This document shows, piece by piece, positions 16,871 to 24,781 of a stretch of DNA of 64,000 bases. A program made the translations under genes and the position numbers. Position 1 is the first letter of the stretch. Each line of letters starts with the position of its first letter. A model generated the notes under the pieces. The model saw only the letters and a list, made by a program, of their open reading frames with translations. It made no database searches and was not told the DNA's origin. Origin of the DNA: Exercitatus varius (lineage in GTDB: Bacteria > Pseudomonadota > Gammaproteobacteria > Enterobacterales > Pasteurellaceae); assembly GCF_029577735.1 (NCBI RefSeq), contig NZ_JARQTO010000001.1, positions 310,001 through 374,000 on the forward strand. Direction: 5' to 3'.

Positions 16871-17017
16871 ATGAAAAAAATGATTTTGTTAGTGGTGACG
16901 GCTGCATTTATTGCCGCTTGTTCGCAACCGAAAGATATTTATATCAACGGTTCGGAAGGTTCCCATTCCGGCTTAAAATATAACAAAGCCGATAAGTCCT
17001 TTGACTTAAACCGTTAA
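16871..17017 (+). CDS. Small lipoprotein, 48 residues
   Basis: A short gene starting one base after the glnS stop, probably coupled to it. It encodes a lipoprotein signal (MILLVVTAAFIAAC, lipidated Cys17) followed by 31 hydrophilic residues (SQPKDIYINGSEGSHSGLK and so on). I do not recognise the family and no function can be given; it would be anchored in an envelope membrane. It ends just before a USS dyad terminator, which supports it as the last gene of the glnS unit. Confidence 0.7.
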   Translation: MKKMILLVVTAAFIAACSQPKDIYINGSEGSHSGLKYNKADKSFDLNR

Positions 17018-17027
17018 TAAATATGGA

Positions 17028-17069
17028 AAAAGTGCGGTCGAAAAACATCAAGTTTTTTGACCGCACTTT
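17028..17069. terminator. USS dyad terminator after the small lipoprotein gene
   Basis: AAAGTGCGGTC and GACCGCACTTT form the base of a hairpin extended by GAAAAAC/GTTTTTT. It works as a terminator in either direction. Confidence 0.72.
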
Positions 17070-17104
17070 GTTTTATCTCAAATTTAATTTATTCCGAACA
17101 TATC

Positions 17105-17569
17105 ATGCAGCAAAAAATAAACGTAGAGCCGGAATTCTGGAAACATAAGTCTCTGCAGGAGATGAACGAGGCGGAATGGGAAGCCTTGTGCGACGGTTGC
17201 GGAAAATGTTGTTACCGCAAGTTTATCGAAGGTCGCGGCAAACGGAAAAAACTTTATTACACCCGAATTGCCTGCAATTTGCTGGATCTGAAAAGCGGTC
17301 GCTGCAGCGATTATGCCAATCGTTTTAAACTCGAACGGGATTGTACCAAGCTGACTAAAAAGAACCTGCCGGATTTCGGTTGGTTGCCGGCAACCTGCGC
17401 TTACCGCTTACTTTATGAAGGCAAACCTTTATTCGATTGGCATCCTTTAATTTCCAACGATGAACGCTCGGTAGAACGAGCGGGAATGTTGATTGAAAAC
17501 GGCATTCACGAAGAAGATGTGATTGACTGGTTTGAATTTGTGATTGATGAAGATCACAAAACTGCCTAA
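17105..17569 (+). CDS. YcgN-family cysteine cluster protein (UPF0260)
   Basis: A 154-residue cytoplasmic protein of the UPF0260 family (E. coli YcgN). It has the CDGCGKCCYRKF cysteine cluster near residue 33 and further cysteines (ACNLLDLKSGRCSDY, RDCTKL, ATCAYR), suggesting metal or Fe-S binding; function is unproven. The frame extends back to 17057 through the USS terminator, which is unlikely to be coding, so ATG 17105 (MQQKINVEPEFW) is chosen. Same position next to the glycogen cluster as in H. influenzae. Confidence 0.85.
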   Translation: MQQKINVEPEFWKHKSLQEMNEAEWEALCDGCGKCCYRKFIEGRGKRKKLYYTRIACNLLDLKSGRCSDYANRFKLERDCTKLTKKNLPDFGWLPATCAYRLLYEGKPLFDWHPLISNDERSVERAGMLIENGIHEEDVIDWFEFVIDEDHKTA

Positions 17570-17633
17570 AAACCATTGTATTTATCGGTTGCTTGGTTAA
17601 AATGTGATTAATTCGTTTTTACGGGGCAACGCT

Positions 17634-18596
17634 ATGATGATTTCTCAACAGCAAAAAAATCTGGCGGAACAAGCGGGAATTGCCGTTTCTCACTATTCCA
17701 TTGATGGGGAATTGATTTATGCTTCGCCTGAAACGATTAATTATTTCACCGCACTTTTGCAGCCGGCTAAAAAATCGTCGCAAGTTAAAACGGATGGCGT
17801 TTGGGTTGCCACGGAAAACACCGATTTTGAGGTGGATTTAACCCGATTTTTCTCCGAGCTTCCGGTCAAGTTAAATTATCAGCTTTTTGACGAACATCAT
17901 TTCTGCGTACGGGAAGCCGAAGTTGTTCAGGGTGCGACAACGCTTTCCTTTTCCGCGCTGGCCGCCGGTTATTACTGGCTTCATCTGATTGGCGCGGAGC
18001 AATCTCTGCGAATTTGTCTATTAATTTCTCCGCCTCAAGTTTATCAACCGCTTCATTTACAAACCGACAAAGTTCGGGGAATTTCCGTTCAGCTTTACAG
18101 TTTACATTCCGAACGAAATTGGGGCGTAGGCGATTTCGCCGATTTACGTTATCTGATTGAAAGTGCGGTCAAATTTGGCGCAGATTTTGTAGGGATTAAT
18201 CCGTTGCATCAGCTTTATACGGCGGTGCCGGAATTTACAAATCTTCAAGTTTTAACGGACGATATTCTTCAACAGAAATATGACGACCGAGTAGAGGATA
18301 AACAGGCTTTATTGGACACTTTGCACCGTGACGGTGATTTGCCGCCGAATTATGAGGGTGATGCACGATCATTTAGACGAGGTGATTCATCGGTATCAGG
18401 TGGAAGGAGAAAGCCGCTTAATCGGAGTTCAATGAGAAAATTTAATTGGGCAGGAAGTTTCCTTTAATTTAGCGGGGACATCGAAAGAATATCCGAACTG
18501 GCGCAGGAAGCTTGCCGTCCCCTTAGAACAGATTTTCACTGATGATCGGATTCGGCGTTTGCTTTCCGTTATTCATCGTAACAGACAATCAAAATA
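17634..18596 (+). pseudogene. malQ: 4-alpha-glucanotransferase malQ, internal deletion and frameshifts
   Basis: Remnant of the maltodextrin disproportionating enzyme. The first 200 or so residues are collinear with MalQ (KVRGISVQLYSLHSERNWGVGDFADL, FVGINPLHQLY). After about 18230 the frame jumps straight to C-terminal MalQ sequence (ILQQKYDDRVEDKQALLDTLH), so the catalytic barrel core is missing. The frame then shifts: 18354-18428 reads VMHDHLDEVIHRYQVEGES in another phase, and 18435-18596 reads SFNLAGTSKEYPNWRRKL in a third, ending near the true C-terminus. The whole remnant is 963 bases against about 2.1 kb for an intact gene. Other glg genes downstream are complete. Confidence 0.88.
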
Positions 18597-18608
18597 GAGA
18601 ACATTATT

Positions 18609-21113
18609 ATGACAATATTCGTAACACAAGACACCATTAACGCCTTTTTTGACGGGCGTCACGCCGATCCGTTTGCCGTATTGGGCATGCACGAAACCGA
18701 TAACGGTATTGAAGTCCGCGCCTTATTGCCGGATGCCGGACAAGTTGTCGTAATTGATAAAGAAACCCAGGATGAAGTCTGCGAATTATCTCGCATTGAT
18801 GAACGGGGATTTTTCGCCGGCGTTATGCCGCAACGGGACAGTTTTTTTAATTATCAGTTGCAGGTATCCTGGGGAAAAGATGTCCTTCGGATTGAAGATC
18901 CGTACCGTTTTCATCCGATGATTCAGGAACTGGATAACTGGTTATTGGCGGAAGGTTCACATTTACGTCCTTATGAAGTGTTGGGCGCGCATTTTATGGA
19001 ATGCGACCGCGTATCCGGCGTGAATTTCCGTTTGTGGGCGCCGAACGCCAAGCGGGTTTCCGTGGTGGGCGATTTTAATTATTGGGACGGTCGCCGTCAT
19101 CCGATGCGTTTCCATCAGGCCAGCGGCGTATGGGAGCTGTTTATTCCGAAAGTGGCGCTGGGCGATTTGTATAAATTCGAGTTGCTGGACAGCAATAACC
19201 GTTTGCGTTTGAAATCGGATCCTTATGCTTTTGCGGCGCAGCTTCGCCCGGATACCGCTTCACAAGTCAGCGGACTGCCTGAAATTCAACAGGAAATGAC
19301 GGAAGCCCGACGTAAAGCCAATCAGGTTGATCAGCCGATTTCCATTTATGAAGTTCACCTCGGTTCATGGCGTCGTAATTTGGCCAATAATTTCTGGTTA
19401 ACTTATGATGAAATTGCCGACGAACTGATTCCTTATGTGAAAGAAATGGGCTTTACTCATATTGAATTGTTGCCGATTTCCGAATTTCCGTTCGACGGTT
19501 CATGGGGATATCAGCCAATCGGATTATATGCGCCGACCAGCCGTTTCGGTACGCCGGAAGCCTTTAAACGCTTTATTGATAAAGCGCATGCCGCCGGAAT
19601 TAACGTCATTCTCGACTGGGTGCCTGGACATTTCCCGAGCGATACGCACGGTTTGGCGACGTTTGACGGCACGGCATTATACGAGCATGCGGATCCGAGA
19701 GAAGGCTATCATCAGGACTGGAACACGTTAATTTATAATTACGGACGCAATGAAGTAAAAAATTATTTGTCCGGAAACGCACTTTATTGGGTGGAACGGT
19801 TCGGATTGGACGGTATTCGGGTGGATGCGGTGGCGTCAATGATTTACCGCGACTACAGTCGTCGCGACGGCGAATGGATTCCGAATCAATACGGAGGACG
19901 GGAAAATCTGGAAGCCATCGAATTCTTAAAACATACCAACTATATTTTAGGAACCGAACATCCCGGCGTGATGAATGTCGCGGAAGAGTCCACCGCATTT
20001 GCAGGCGTGACGCTACCGCCGGAAAACGGCGGTTTAGGTTTCAATTTCAAATGGAACATGGGCTGGATGAACGATACGTTATCCTACATGAAACTGGATC
20101 CGATTTATCGTCAATACAACCACGACAAACTGACTTTCGGTATGTTGTATCAATACAGCGAAAATTTTGTGCTACCGTTATCACATGATGAAGTGGTACA
20201 CGGAAAATGTTCGCTGCTGGATAAAATGCCGGGCGATACATGGCAGAAATTCGCCAATTTGCGGGCTTATTACGGTTATATGTGGGCGTATCCGGGTAAA
20301 AAATTACTGTTCATGGGAAATGAATTTGCGCAAGGCCGGGAATGGAATTATCAGGAAAGTCTGGATTGGTATCTGCTGGACGAATTCCACGGCGGCGGCT
20401 GGCATAGCGGCGTACAGCGTTTGGTTCGGGATTTGAATAAAACTTATAAAAAACAGACCGCACTTTACCAGCTCGATACCAAACCTGAAGGATTCGAATG
20501 GTTAGTTGTGGACGACTCGCAAAATTCCGTGTTTGTCTTCGAACGTCGCAGCGCTAAAGGCGAACCGATTATCGTCGTCAGTAACTTTACGCCGGTTCCG
20601 CGGGAAAACTATCGCTTTGGCGTGAACATCGCGGGCAGTTATGAAGAAATCTTAAATACGGATGCCGATATTTACAAAGGTTCCGGTTTGGGAAATGCCG
20701 GCGTGATTGATAGCGAAAATATCGAGAGCCACGGCAAAGCGCAGTCCATTTCCATTATGGTGCCGCCTTTGGCAACGATTTATCTCAAACTAAAGTCCGC
20801 CCGTAAGGCCGCTTCTCCCAGAAAAGTGAGCAAGAAAAAAGCGGAAGATAGTGCCGAAACCGCTGTGAAAAACGCGTCTGCGTCAAAATCCGCTAAGGTC
20901 AGCGCGGCGAAAGCCACGAAATCTACCGAGACAAAATCGGTTAAAGCCGGGGCTAAATCAGCCGGAGCTAAGGCGACAACGAAAAAATCTGCGGATAAAG
21001 CTGCTACAAAAGCGGTGATAGCGAAAACGGTCGCCACAAAAAAAGTGACAAAAGCGGCAAGCGCGGCAGCAAAAACGACGGTAAAGAAAACTAAACAAAA
21101 AGAGAATGCATAA
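18609..21113 (+). CDS. glgB: Glycogen branching enzyme with histone H1-like C-terminal tail
   Basis: Forms alpha-1,6 branches in glycogen. The 834 residues exceed the usual 730. Residues 1-729 are a normal GlgB: CBM48 (GVNFRLWAPNAKRVSVVGDFNYWDGRRHP), GH13 barrel with nucleophile D406 (GIRVDAVAS) and acid E459 (AEESTAF), and SHDEVVHGK. Residues 730-834 are an added tail of 27 Lys, 29 Ala and many Ser/Thr with only six acidic residues, resembling histone H1 or bacterial H1-like tails. The frame continues without a break and codons are mixed. It begins 12 bases after the malQ remnant. Confidence 0.96.
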   Translation: MTIFVTQDTINAFFDGRHADPFAVLGMHETDNGIEVRALLPDAGQVVVIDKETQDEVCELSRIDERGFFAGVMPQRDSFFNYQLQVSWGKDVLRIEDPYRFHPMIQELDNWLLAEGSHLRPYEVLGAHFMECDRVSGVNFRLWAPNAKRVSVVGDFNYWDGRRHPMRFHQASGVWELFIPKVALGDLYKFELLDSNNRLRLKSDPYAFAAQLRPDTASQVSGLPEIQQEMTEARRKANQVDQPISIYEVHLGSWRRNLANNFWLTYDEIADELIPYVKEMGFTHIELLPISEFPFDGSWGYQPIGLYAPTSRFGTPEAFKRFIDKAHAAGINVILDWVPGHFPSDTHGLATFDGTALYEHADPREGYHQDWNTLIYNYGRNEVKNYLSGNALYWVERFGLDGIRVDAVASMIYRDYSRRDGEWIPNQYGGRENLEAIEFLKHTNYILGTEHPGVMNVAEESTAFAGVTLPPENGGLGFNFKWNMGWMNDTLSYMKLDPIYRQYNHDKLTFGMLYQYSENFVLPLSHDEVVHGKCSLLDKMPGDTWQKFANLRAYYGYMWAYPGKKLLFMGNEFAQGREWNYQESLDWYLLDEFHGGGWHSGVQRLVRDLNKTYKKQTALYQLDTKPEGFEWLVVDDSQNSVFVFERRSAKGEPIIVVSNFTPVPRENYRFGVNIAGSYEEILNTDADIYKGSGLGNAGVIDSENIESHGKAQSISIMVPPLATIYLKLKSARKAASPRKVSKKKAEDSAETAVKNASASKSAKVSAAKATKSTETKSVKAGAKSAGAKATTKKSADKAATKAVIAKTVATKKVTKAASAAAKTTVKKTKQKENA

Positions 21114-21120
21114 AGATAAA

Positions 21121-21145
21121 AGGCGGGCGAAAGCTCGCCTTTTTT
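21121..21145 (+). terminator. Intrinsic terminator between glgB and glgX
   Basis: AGGCGGGC-GAAA-GCTCGCCT with one G-T pair and a GAAA tetraloop, followed by a T-run. It lies seven bases after the glgB stop, so glgX expression may need readthrough or its own start. Confidence 0.8.
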
Positions 21146-21165
21146 CAGTATGAAGGAGAAATGAG

Positions 21166-23169
21166 ATGGAGACTCAGAAAGGTGCGCCTTATCCGCTTGG
21201 CGCCACACCGAAGAAAATTAAAAATCAATGGGGCGTGAATTTTGCCTTATTTTCGGCGCAGGCACGAGCGGTGGAGTTATGTTTGTTTGATCGGTTTGAT
21301 CATGAATTGCGCTTTTCGGTTTTGGAAAAGACCAACGATATTTTCCATATTTGGATTCCCGGTGTGCCGATGGGAACAAAATACGGCTACCGAATTTACG
21401 GGCAGCATGAATATGTGGTGAATTTCGACCGCACTTTGAGCAATCCGAATAAGTTGATGCTGGATCCTTATGCCAAGGCGGTGGTCGGGAAACCGGATTT
21501 AACTACCGCTGAAAAGCGGTCGTGGTTTGTTTTAAACGATACCCGCGATAATGCCCGGTTTGCGCCGAAATCCGTGGTGATTGACGGTGCCTTCAAATGG
21601 GGCCGTGATCGTTTTCCGCGTACGCCTTGGGCAAAAACGGTGATTTATGAGTTGCATGTGAAAGGATTCACGCAGTTGCAAAAGAATCTGCCGAAACATA
21701 TTCGAGGCACTTATGCGGGGTTGTCTCATCCTTCGACGCTTGCCTATTTGAAATCTCTGGGCGTGACGGCAGTGGAACTGTTACCGGTGAATTATATGCT
21801 GGACGAACCGCATTTGCAGGAAAAAGGATTAGTGAATTATTGGGGATATAATCCGTTGGCAATGTTTGCCGTTGAGCCCCGTTATGCCGCTACGAATGAT
21901 CCGCTGAACGAATTCAAAACCATGGTGAAAGCGATGCATAAAGCGGGTATCGAAGTCATTCTGGATGTGGTGTTTAACCATTCCGCCGAGTCGGAGAAAT
22001 TTTATCCGGCGTTCAGTCAGCGAGGAATCGATGACAATAATTATTATTGGCATGACGCTCAGGGCAATTATCTGAATTGGACCGGTTGCGGCAACATGCT
22101 GAATTTATCCTCGCCGCATACCCGGCGTTGGGTGATAGACTGCCTGAAATATTGGGTGGAAGAATGCCACATCGACGGATTCCGCTTTGATCTGGCATCG
22201 GTGTTAGGTCGGGATTCGCCCGAATTTAACCCTAAAGCCGCATTGTTCGCCGAAATTTCTGACGAACCGAGTTTGCATCAGACAAAATTTATTGCGGAAC
22301 CCTGGGATATTGGCCCCGCCGGCTATCAATTGGGGAATTTCCCGTCGTTTTTTGCAGAATGGAATGATCGTTATCGTGATGACGTCACAAAATTCTGGTT
22401 ATGGAAAAACGGTGATGTGGGAACGATGGCTTCCCGAGCGGCCGGTTCCAGCGATATTTTTAAGCGAGACGGGCGCTTACCGCACAGTTCAGTGAATTTT
22501 ATTACCGCGCACGACGGCTTTACCTTGCGTGATTTGGTCAGTTATAACTATAAACATAATGAAGCCAACGGAGAGAATAATCGCGACGGGCGAAATAACA
22601 ATTTCAGTTATAACCACGGTTACGAAGGGGATGTCAATCATTTATTCGGCAGTGAACGAAAAACTATTGAAAATCACCGTTATTTGAGTTCCGGCGCTTT
22701 ACTGTGTTCGCTGTTGCTGTCCAACGGTACGCCGATGTTGCTGGCGGGCGACGAAATCGGGCATAGCCAATTCGGTAATAACAACGCTTATTGTCAGGAT
22801 AACGAAACCACGTGGATCGATTGGTCAAAACAGGATGTGCGTTTATTGAATCTGACGAGGGAAGTCATTGCTTTGCGTAAGCAAATTCAAAGCCTGCAAA
22901 ATGACGCCTGGTGGGACGGTAAAAACGTGCAATGGCTGACTGATGCGGGACAGCCGATGACAGTGATGGATTGGCAGAATCAGGGCAGAAAATCTTTACA
23001 GATTATGTTGGATGAAAAATGGCTGTTTTTATTGAACGGAAAATCGGAATTGCAGGTATTCCGCCTTCCGCCGGGAAAATGGCAGGTCAGAACGGGAAAT
23101 TATTTGGAGAAAAGTCAGGGAAAACTGGTGATGAGCGATCTGGGTTTTTGCGTTCTGTCCCGACATTAA
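21166..23169 (+). CDS. glgX: Glycogen debranching enzyme GlgX
   Basis: Isoamylase-type GH13 enzyme that removes the short branches left by glycogen phosphorylase. The 667 residues match E. coli GlgX (657). Visible marks are the N-terminal beta domain (GVNFALFSAQARAVELCLFD), VVFNHSAESE, the nucleophile region DGFRFDLASVLGRD, and FITAHDGFTLRDLVSYN. Another ATG at 21161 is out of frame; AAGGAG precedes the chosen start at good distance. It separates glgB from glgC in the usual malQ-glgBXCAP order. Confidence 0.95.
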   Translation: METQKGAPYPLGATPKKIKNQWGVNFALFSAQARAVELCLFDRFDHELRFSVLEKTNDIFHIWIPGVPMGTKYGYRIYGQHEYVVNFDRTLSNPNKLMLDPYAKAVVGKPDLTTAEKRSWFVLNDTRDNARFAPKSVVIDGAFKWGRDRFPRTPWAKTVIYELHVKGFTQLQKNLPKHIRGTYAGLSHPSTLAYLKSLGVTAVELLPVNYMLDEPHLQEKGLVNYWGYNPLAMFAVEPRYAATNDPLNEFKTMVKAMHKAGIEVILDVVFNHSAESEKFYPAFSQRGIDDNNYYWHDAQGNYLNWTGCGNMLNLSSPHTRRWVIDCLKYWVEECHIDGFRFDLASVLGRDSPEFNPKAALFAEISDEPSLHQTKFIAEPWDIGPAGYQLGNFPSFFAEWNDRYRDDVTKFWLWKNGDVGTMASRAAGSSDIFKRDGRLPHSSVNFITAHDGFTLRDLVSYNYKHNEANGENNRDGRNNNFSYNHGYEGDVNHLFGSERKTIENHRYLSSGALLCSLLLSNGTPMLLAGDEIGHSQFGNNNAYCQDNETTWIDWSKQDVRLLNLTREVIALRKQIQSLQNDAWWDGKNVQWLTDAGQPMTVMDWQNQGRKSLQIMLDEKWLFLLNGKSELQVFRLPPGKWQVRTGNYLEKSQGKLVMSDLGFCVLSRH

Positions 23170-23254
23170 AAGCGTTTTTCGGGAAGTAAACCGATTTTAA
23201 CCGCACGATCAAAAAATAACTGATTTTTTGACCGCACTTTTCCGACTAATGTTC

Positions 23255-23276
23255 AATTATGTGATCTACCTCATGG
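23255..23276 (+). promoter_or_regulatory. Candidate CRP site upstream of glgC
   Basis: TGTGA-TCTACC-TCATG has a perfect left and a partial right CRP half. CRP activates glgC-glgA in E. coli, so the position fits, but the right half is weak. Confidence 0.45.
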
Positions 23277-23299
23277 TTTATTTTTAACGGGGGAATATA

Positions 23300-23359
23300 A
23301 TGAAGACATTGCAAACGATTGCTTTGTTTGCAAAAAGTCGTAATTACGCTGAATACTAA
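23300..23359 (+). other. Possible 19-residue leader ORF before glgC
   Basis: A GGGGGA seven bases before an ATG opens a 19-codon frame (MKTLQTIALFAKSRNYAEY) ending 71 bases before glgC. It overlaps a hairpin (TTGCAAAC at 23309-23316 with GTTTGCAA at 23326-23333). No run of codons suggests a classic attenuator. It could be a translated leader or chance. Confidence 0.3.
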
Positions 23360-23430
23360 ATCGTTTCACGTTGATTGTTGTTAGTTGATTTGTAGTTGCC
23401 TGTTAATGTTCTATACATGGGAGAATAAAT

Positions 23431-24726
23431 ATGAGCAAAGTAATAACAAAGTATGATTTGGTAAGTGATACCTTAGTGCTAATTTTAGCAGGCGGACGGG
23501 GTTCTCGACTTCATGAATTAACGGATAAACGTGCAAAGCCGGCGCTGTATTTTGGCGGAAACCGCAGAATTATTGACTTTGCTTTGTCTAACTGTATCAA
23601 TTCCGGTTTGAACCGAATCGGTGTGATTACGCAATATGCGGCACACTCGTTATTGCGTCATTTACAAACCGGTTGGTCATTTTTACCGCAGGAACGCGGC
23701 GAATTCGTGGACATGTTACCGGCGCGTCAACAAATTGACGATAATACTTGGTATCGCGGCACGGCGGATTCGGTCTATCAAAACATGGCAATCATTAAAA
23801 ACCATTATCAACCGAAATATGTATTGATTCTGGCGGGCGACCATATTTACAAAATGGATTATTCGCAAATGATTCTGGATCACGTAAACAGCGGCGCGAA
23901 ATGTACCGTCGGTTGTATCGAAGTGCCGCGCGAATCCGCTAAAGAATTCGGTGTGATGGCGGTGAATGAAAACTTAAAAGTCAAAGCTTTCGTAGAAAAA
24001 CCGGCTGATCCGCCGGCGATGATCGGTAAACCGAATTCCTCATTGGCTTCTATGGGGATTTATGTGTTTAATGCGGATTATTTGTATGAAACGTTGGAAC
24101 GCACGGTGAACAGCCCGCAAACTTCTCACGATTTCGGTAAAGATATTATGCCGATGGCGTTGCAGGACGAGGTGCTTTATGCGCATCCGTTCGATCGTTC
24201 CTGCATGGGACGTAACACCGAAGGCGAAATTTACTGGCGTGATGTGGGTACCCTGGACAGTTACTGGCAATCTAATATCGATTTGGTGTCAAAAGAACCT
24301 CAATTGGATATTTATGATCAAACCTGGCCGATTCGCGGTAATCCGGTGCAGGCTTATCCGTCTAAGTTCTTCTATGACGATCCGGCTTGCAAGCAAGTGG
24401 ATAATTCATTAATTGCCGGCGGTTGCGTCATTACCAACGCGTCTATCAGCTATTCGGTGCTGTTCGACAATATTCAAGTAAACGAAGGAACGTTAATTGA
24501 CGAGAGCGTGATTCTGCCTCAGGTAAAAGTCGGTAAAAATTGTATTCTGAAACGCTGTATTGTCGATCGCCATGTCCAGATTCCGGATGGCATGCAAATC
24601 GGGGTCAACCCTGAAGAAGACAGTAAACATTTCCGTATCAGTTCTAAAGGAATTGTCTTAGTTACGGGAAAAATGTTACAGAAAATGCAAGGTGAATCGG
24701 TTAAATCAGAAGATGATTTAGACTAA
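23431..24726 (+). CDS. glgC: Glucose-1-phosphate adenylyltransferase
   Basis: Makes ADP-glucose from glucose-1-phosphate and ATP, the committed step of glycogen synthesis. The 431 residues match E. coli GlgC. The N-terminal activator and nucleotide motif is AGGRGSRLHELTDKRAKPALYFGG, the glucose-phosphate site is VEKPADPP, and the C-terminus is a left-handed beta helix (ISYSVLFDNIQVNEGTLIDES). GGGAG stands upstream of the ATG. The 261-base leader carries a CRP-like site, a small ORF and a degenerate USS hairpin (23204-23241), consistent with a separate glgCAP transcript. Confidence 0.96.
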   Translation: MSKVITKYDLVSDTLVLILAGGRGSRLHELTDKRAKPALYFGGNRRIIDFALSNCINSGLNRIGVITQYAAHSLLRHLQTGWSFLPQERGEFVDMLPARQQIDDNTWYRGTADSVYQNMAIIKNHYQPKYVLILAGDHIYKMDYSQMILDHVNSGAKCTVGCIEVPRESAKEFGVMAVNENLKVKAFVEKPADPPAMIGKPNSSLASMGIYVFNADYLYETLERTVNSPQTSHDFGKDIMPMALQDEVLYAHPFDRSCMGRNTEGEIYWRDVGTLDSYWQSNIDLVSKEPQLDIYDQTWPIRGNPVQAYPSKFFYDDPACKQVDNSLIAGGCVITNASISYSVLFDNIQVNEGTLIDESVILPQVKVGKNCILKRCIVDRHVQIPDGMQIGVNPEEDSKHFRISSKGIVLVTGKMLQKMQGESVKSEDDLD

Positions 24727-24781
24727 ATAAATCATTGCGGTGTACATCATGTGCACCGCATCTTTATCGGAAAGTAAAAGT

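Noticed and set aside
23204..23241. USS dyad terminator after glgX
   Set aside because: Only one arm is a good USS (GACCGCACTTTT); the other (CCGCACGATCAAAAAAT) is degenerate and the remaining stem is almost all A-T, so it is not listed as a terminator.
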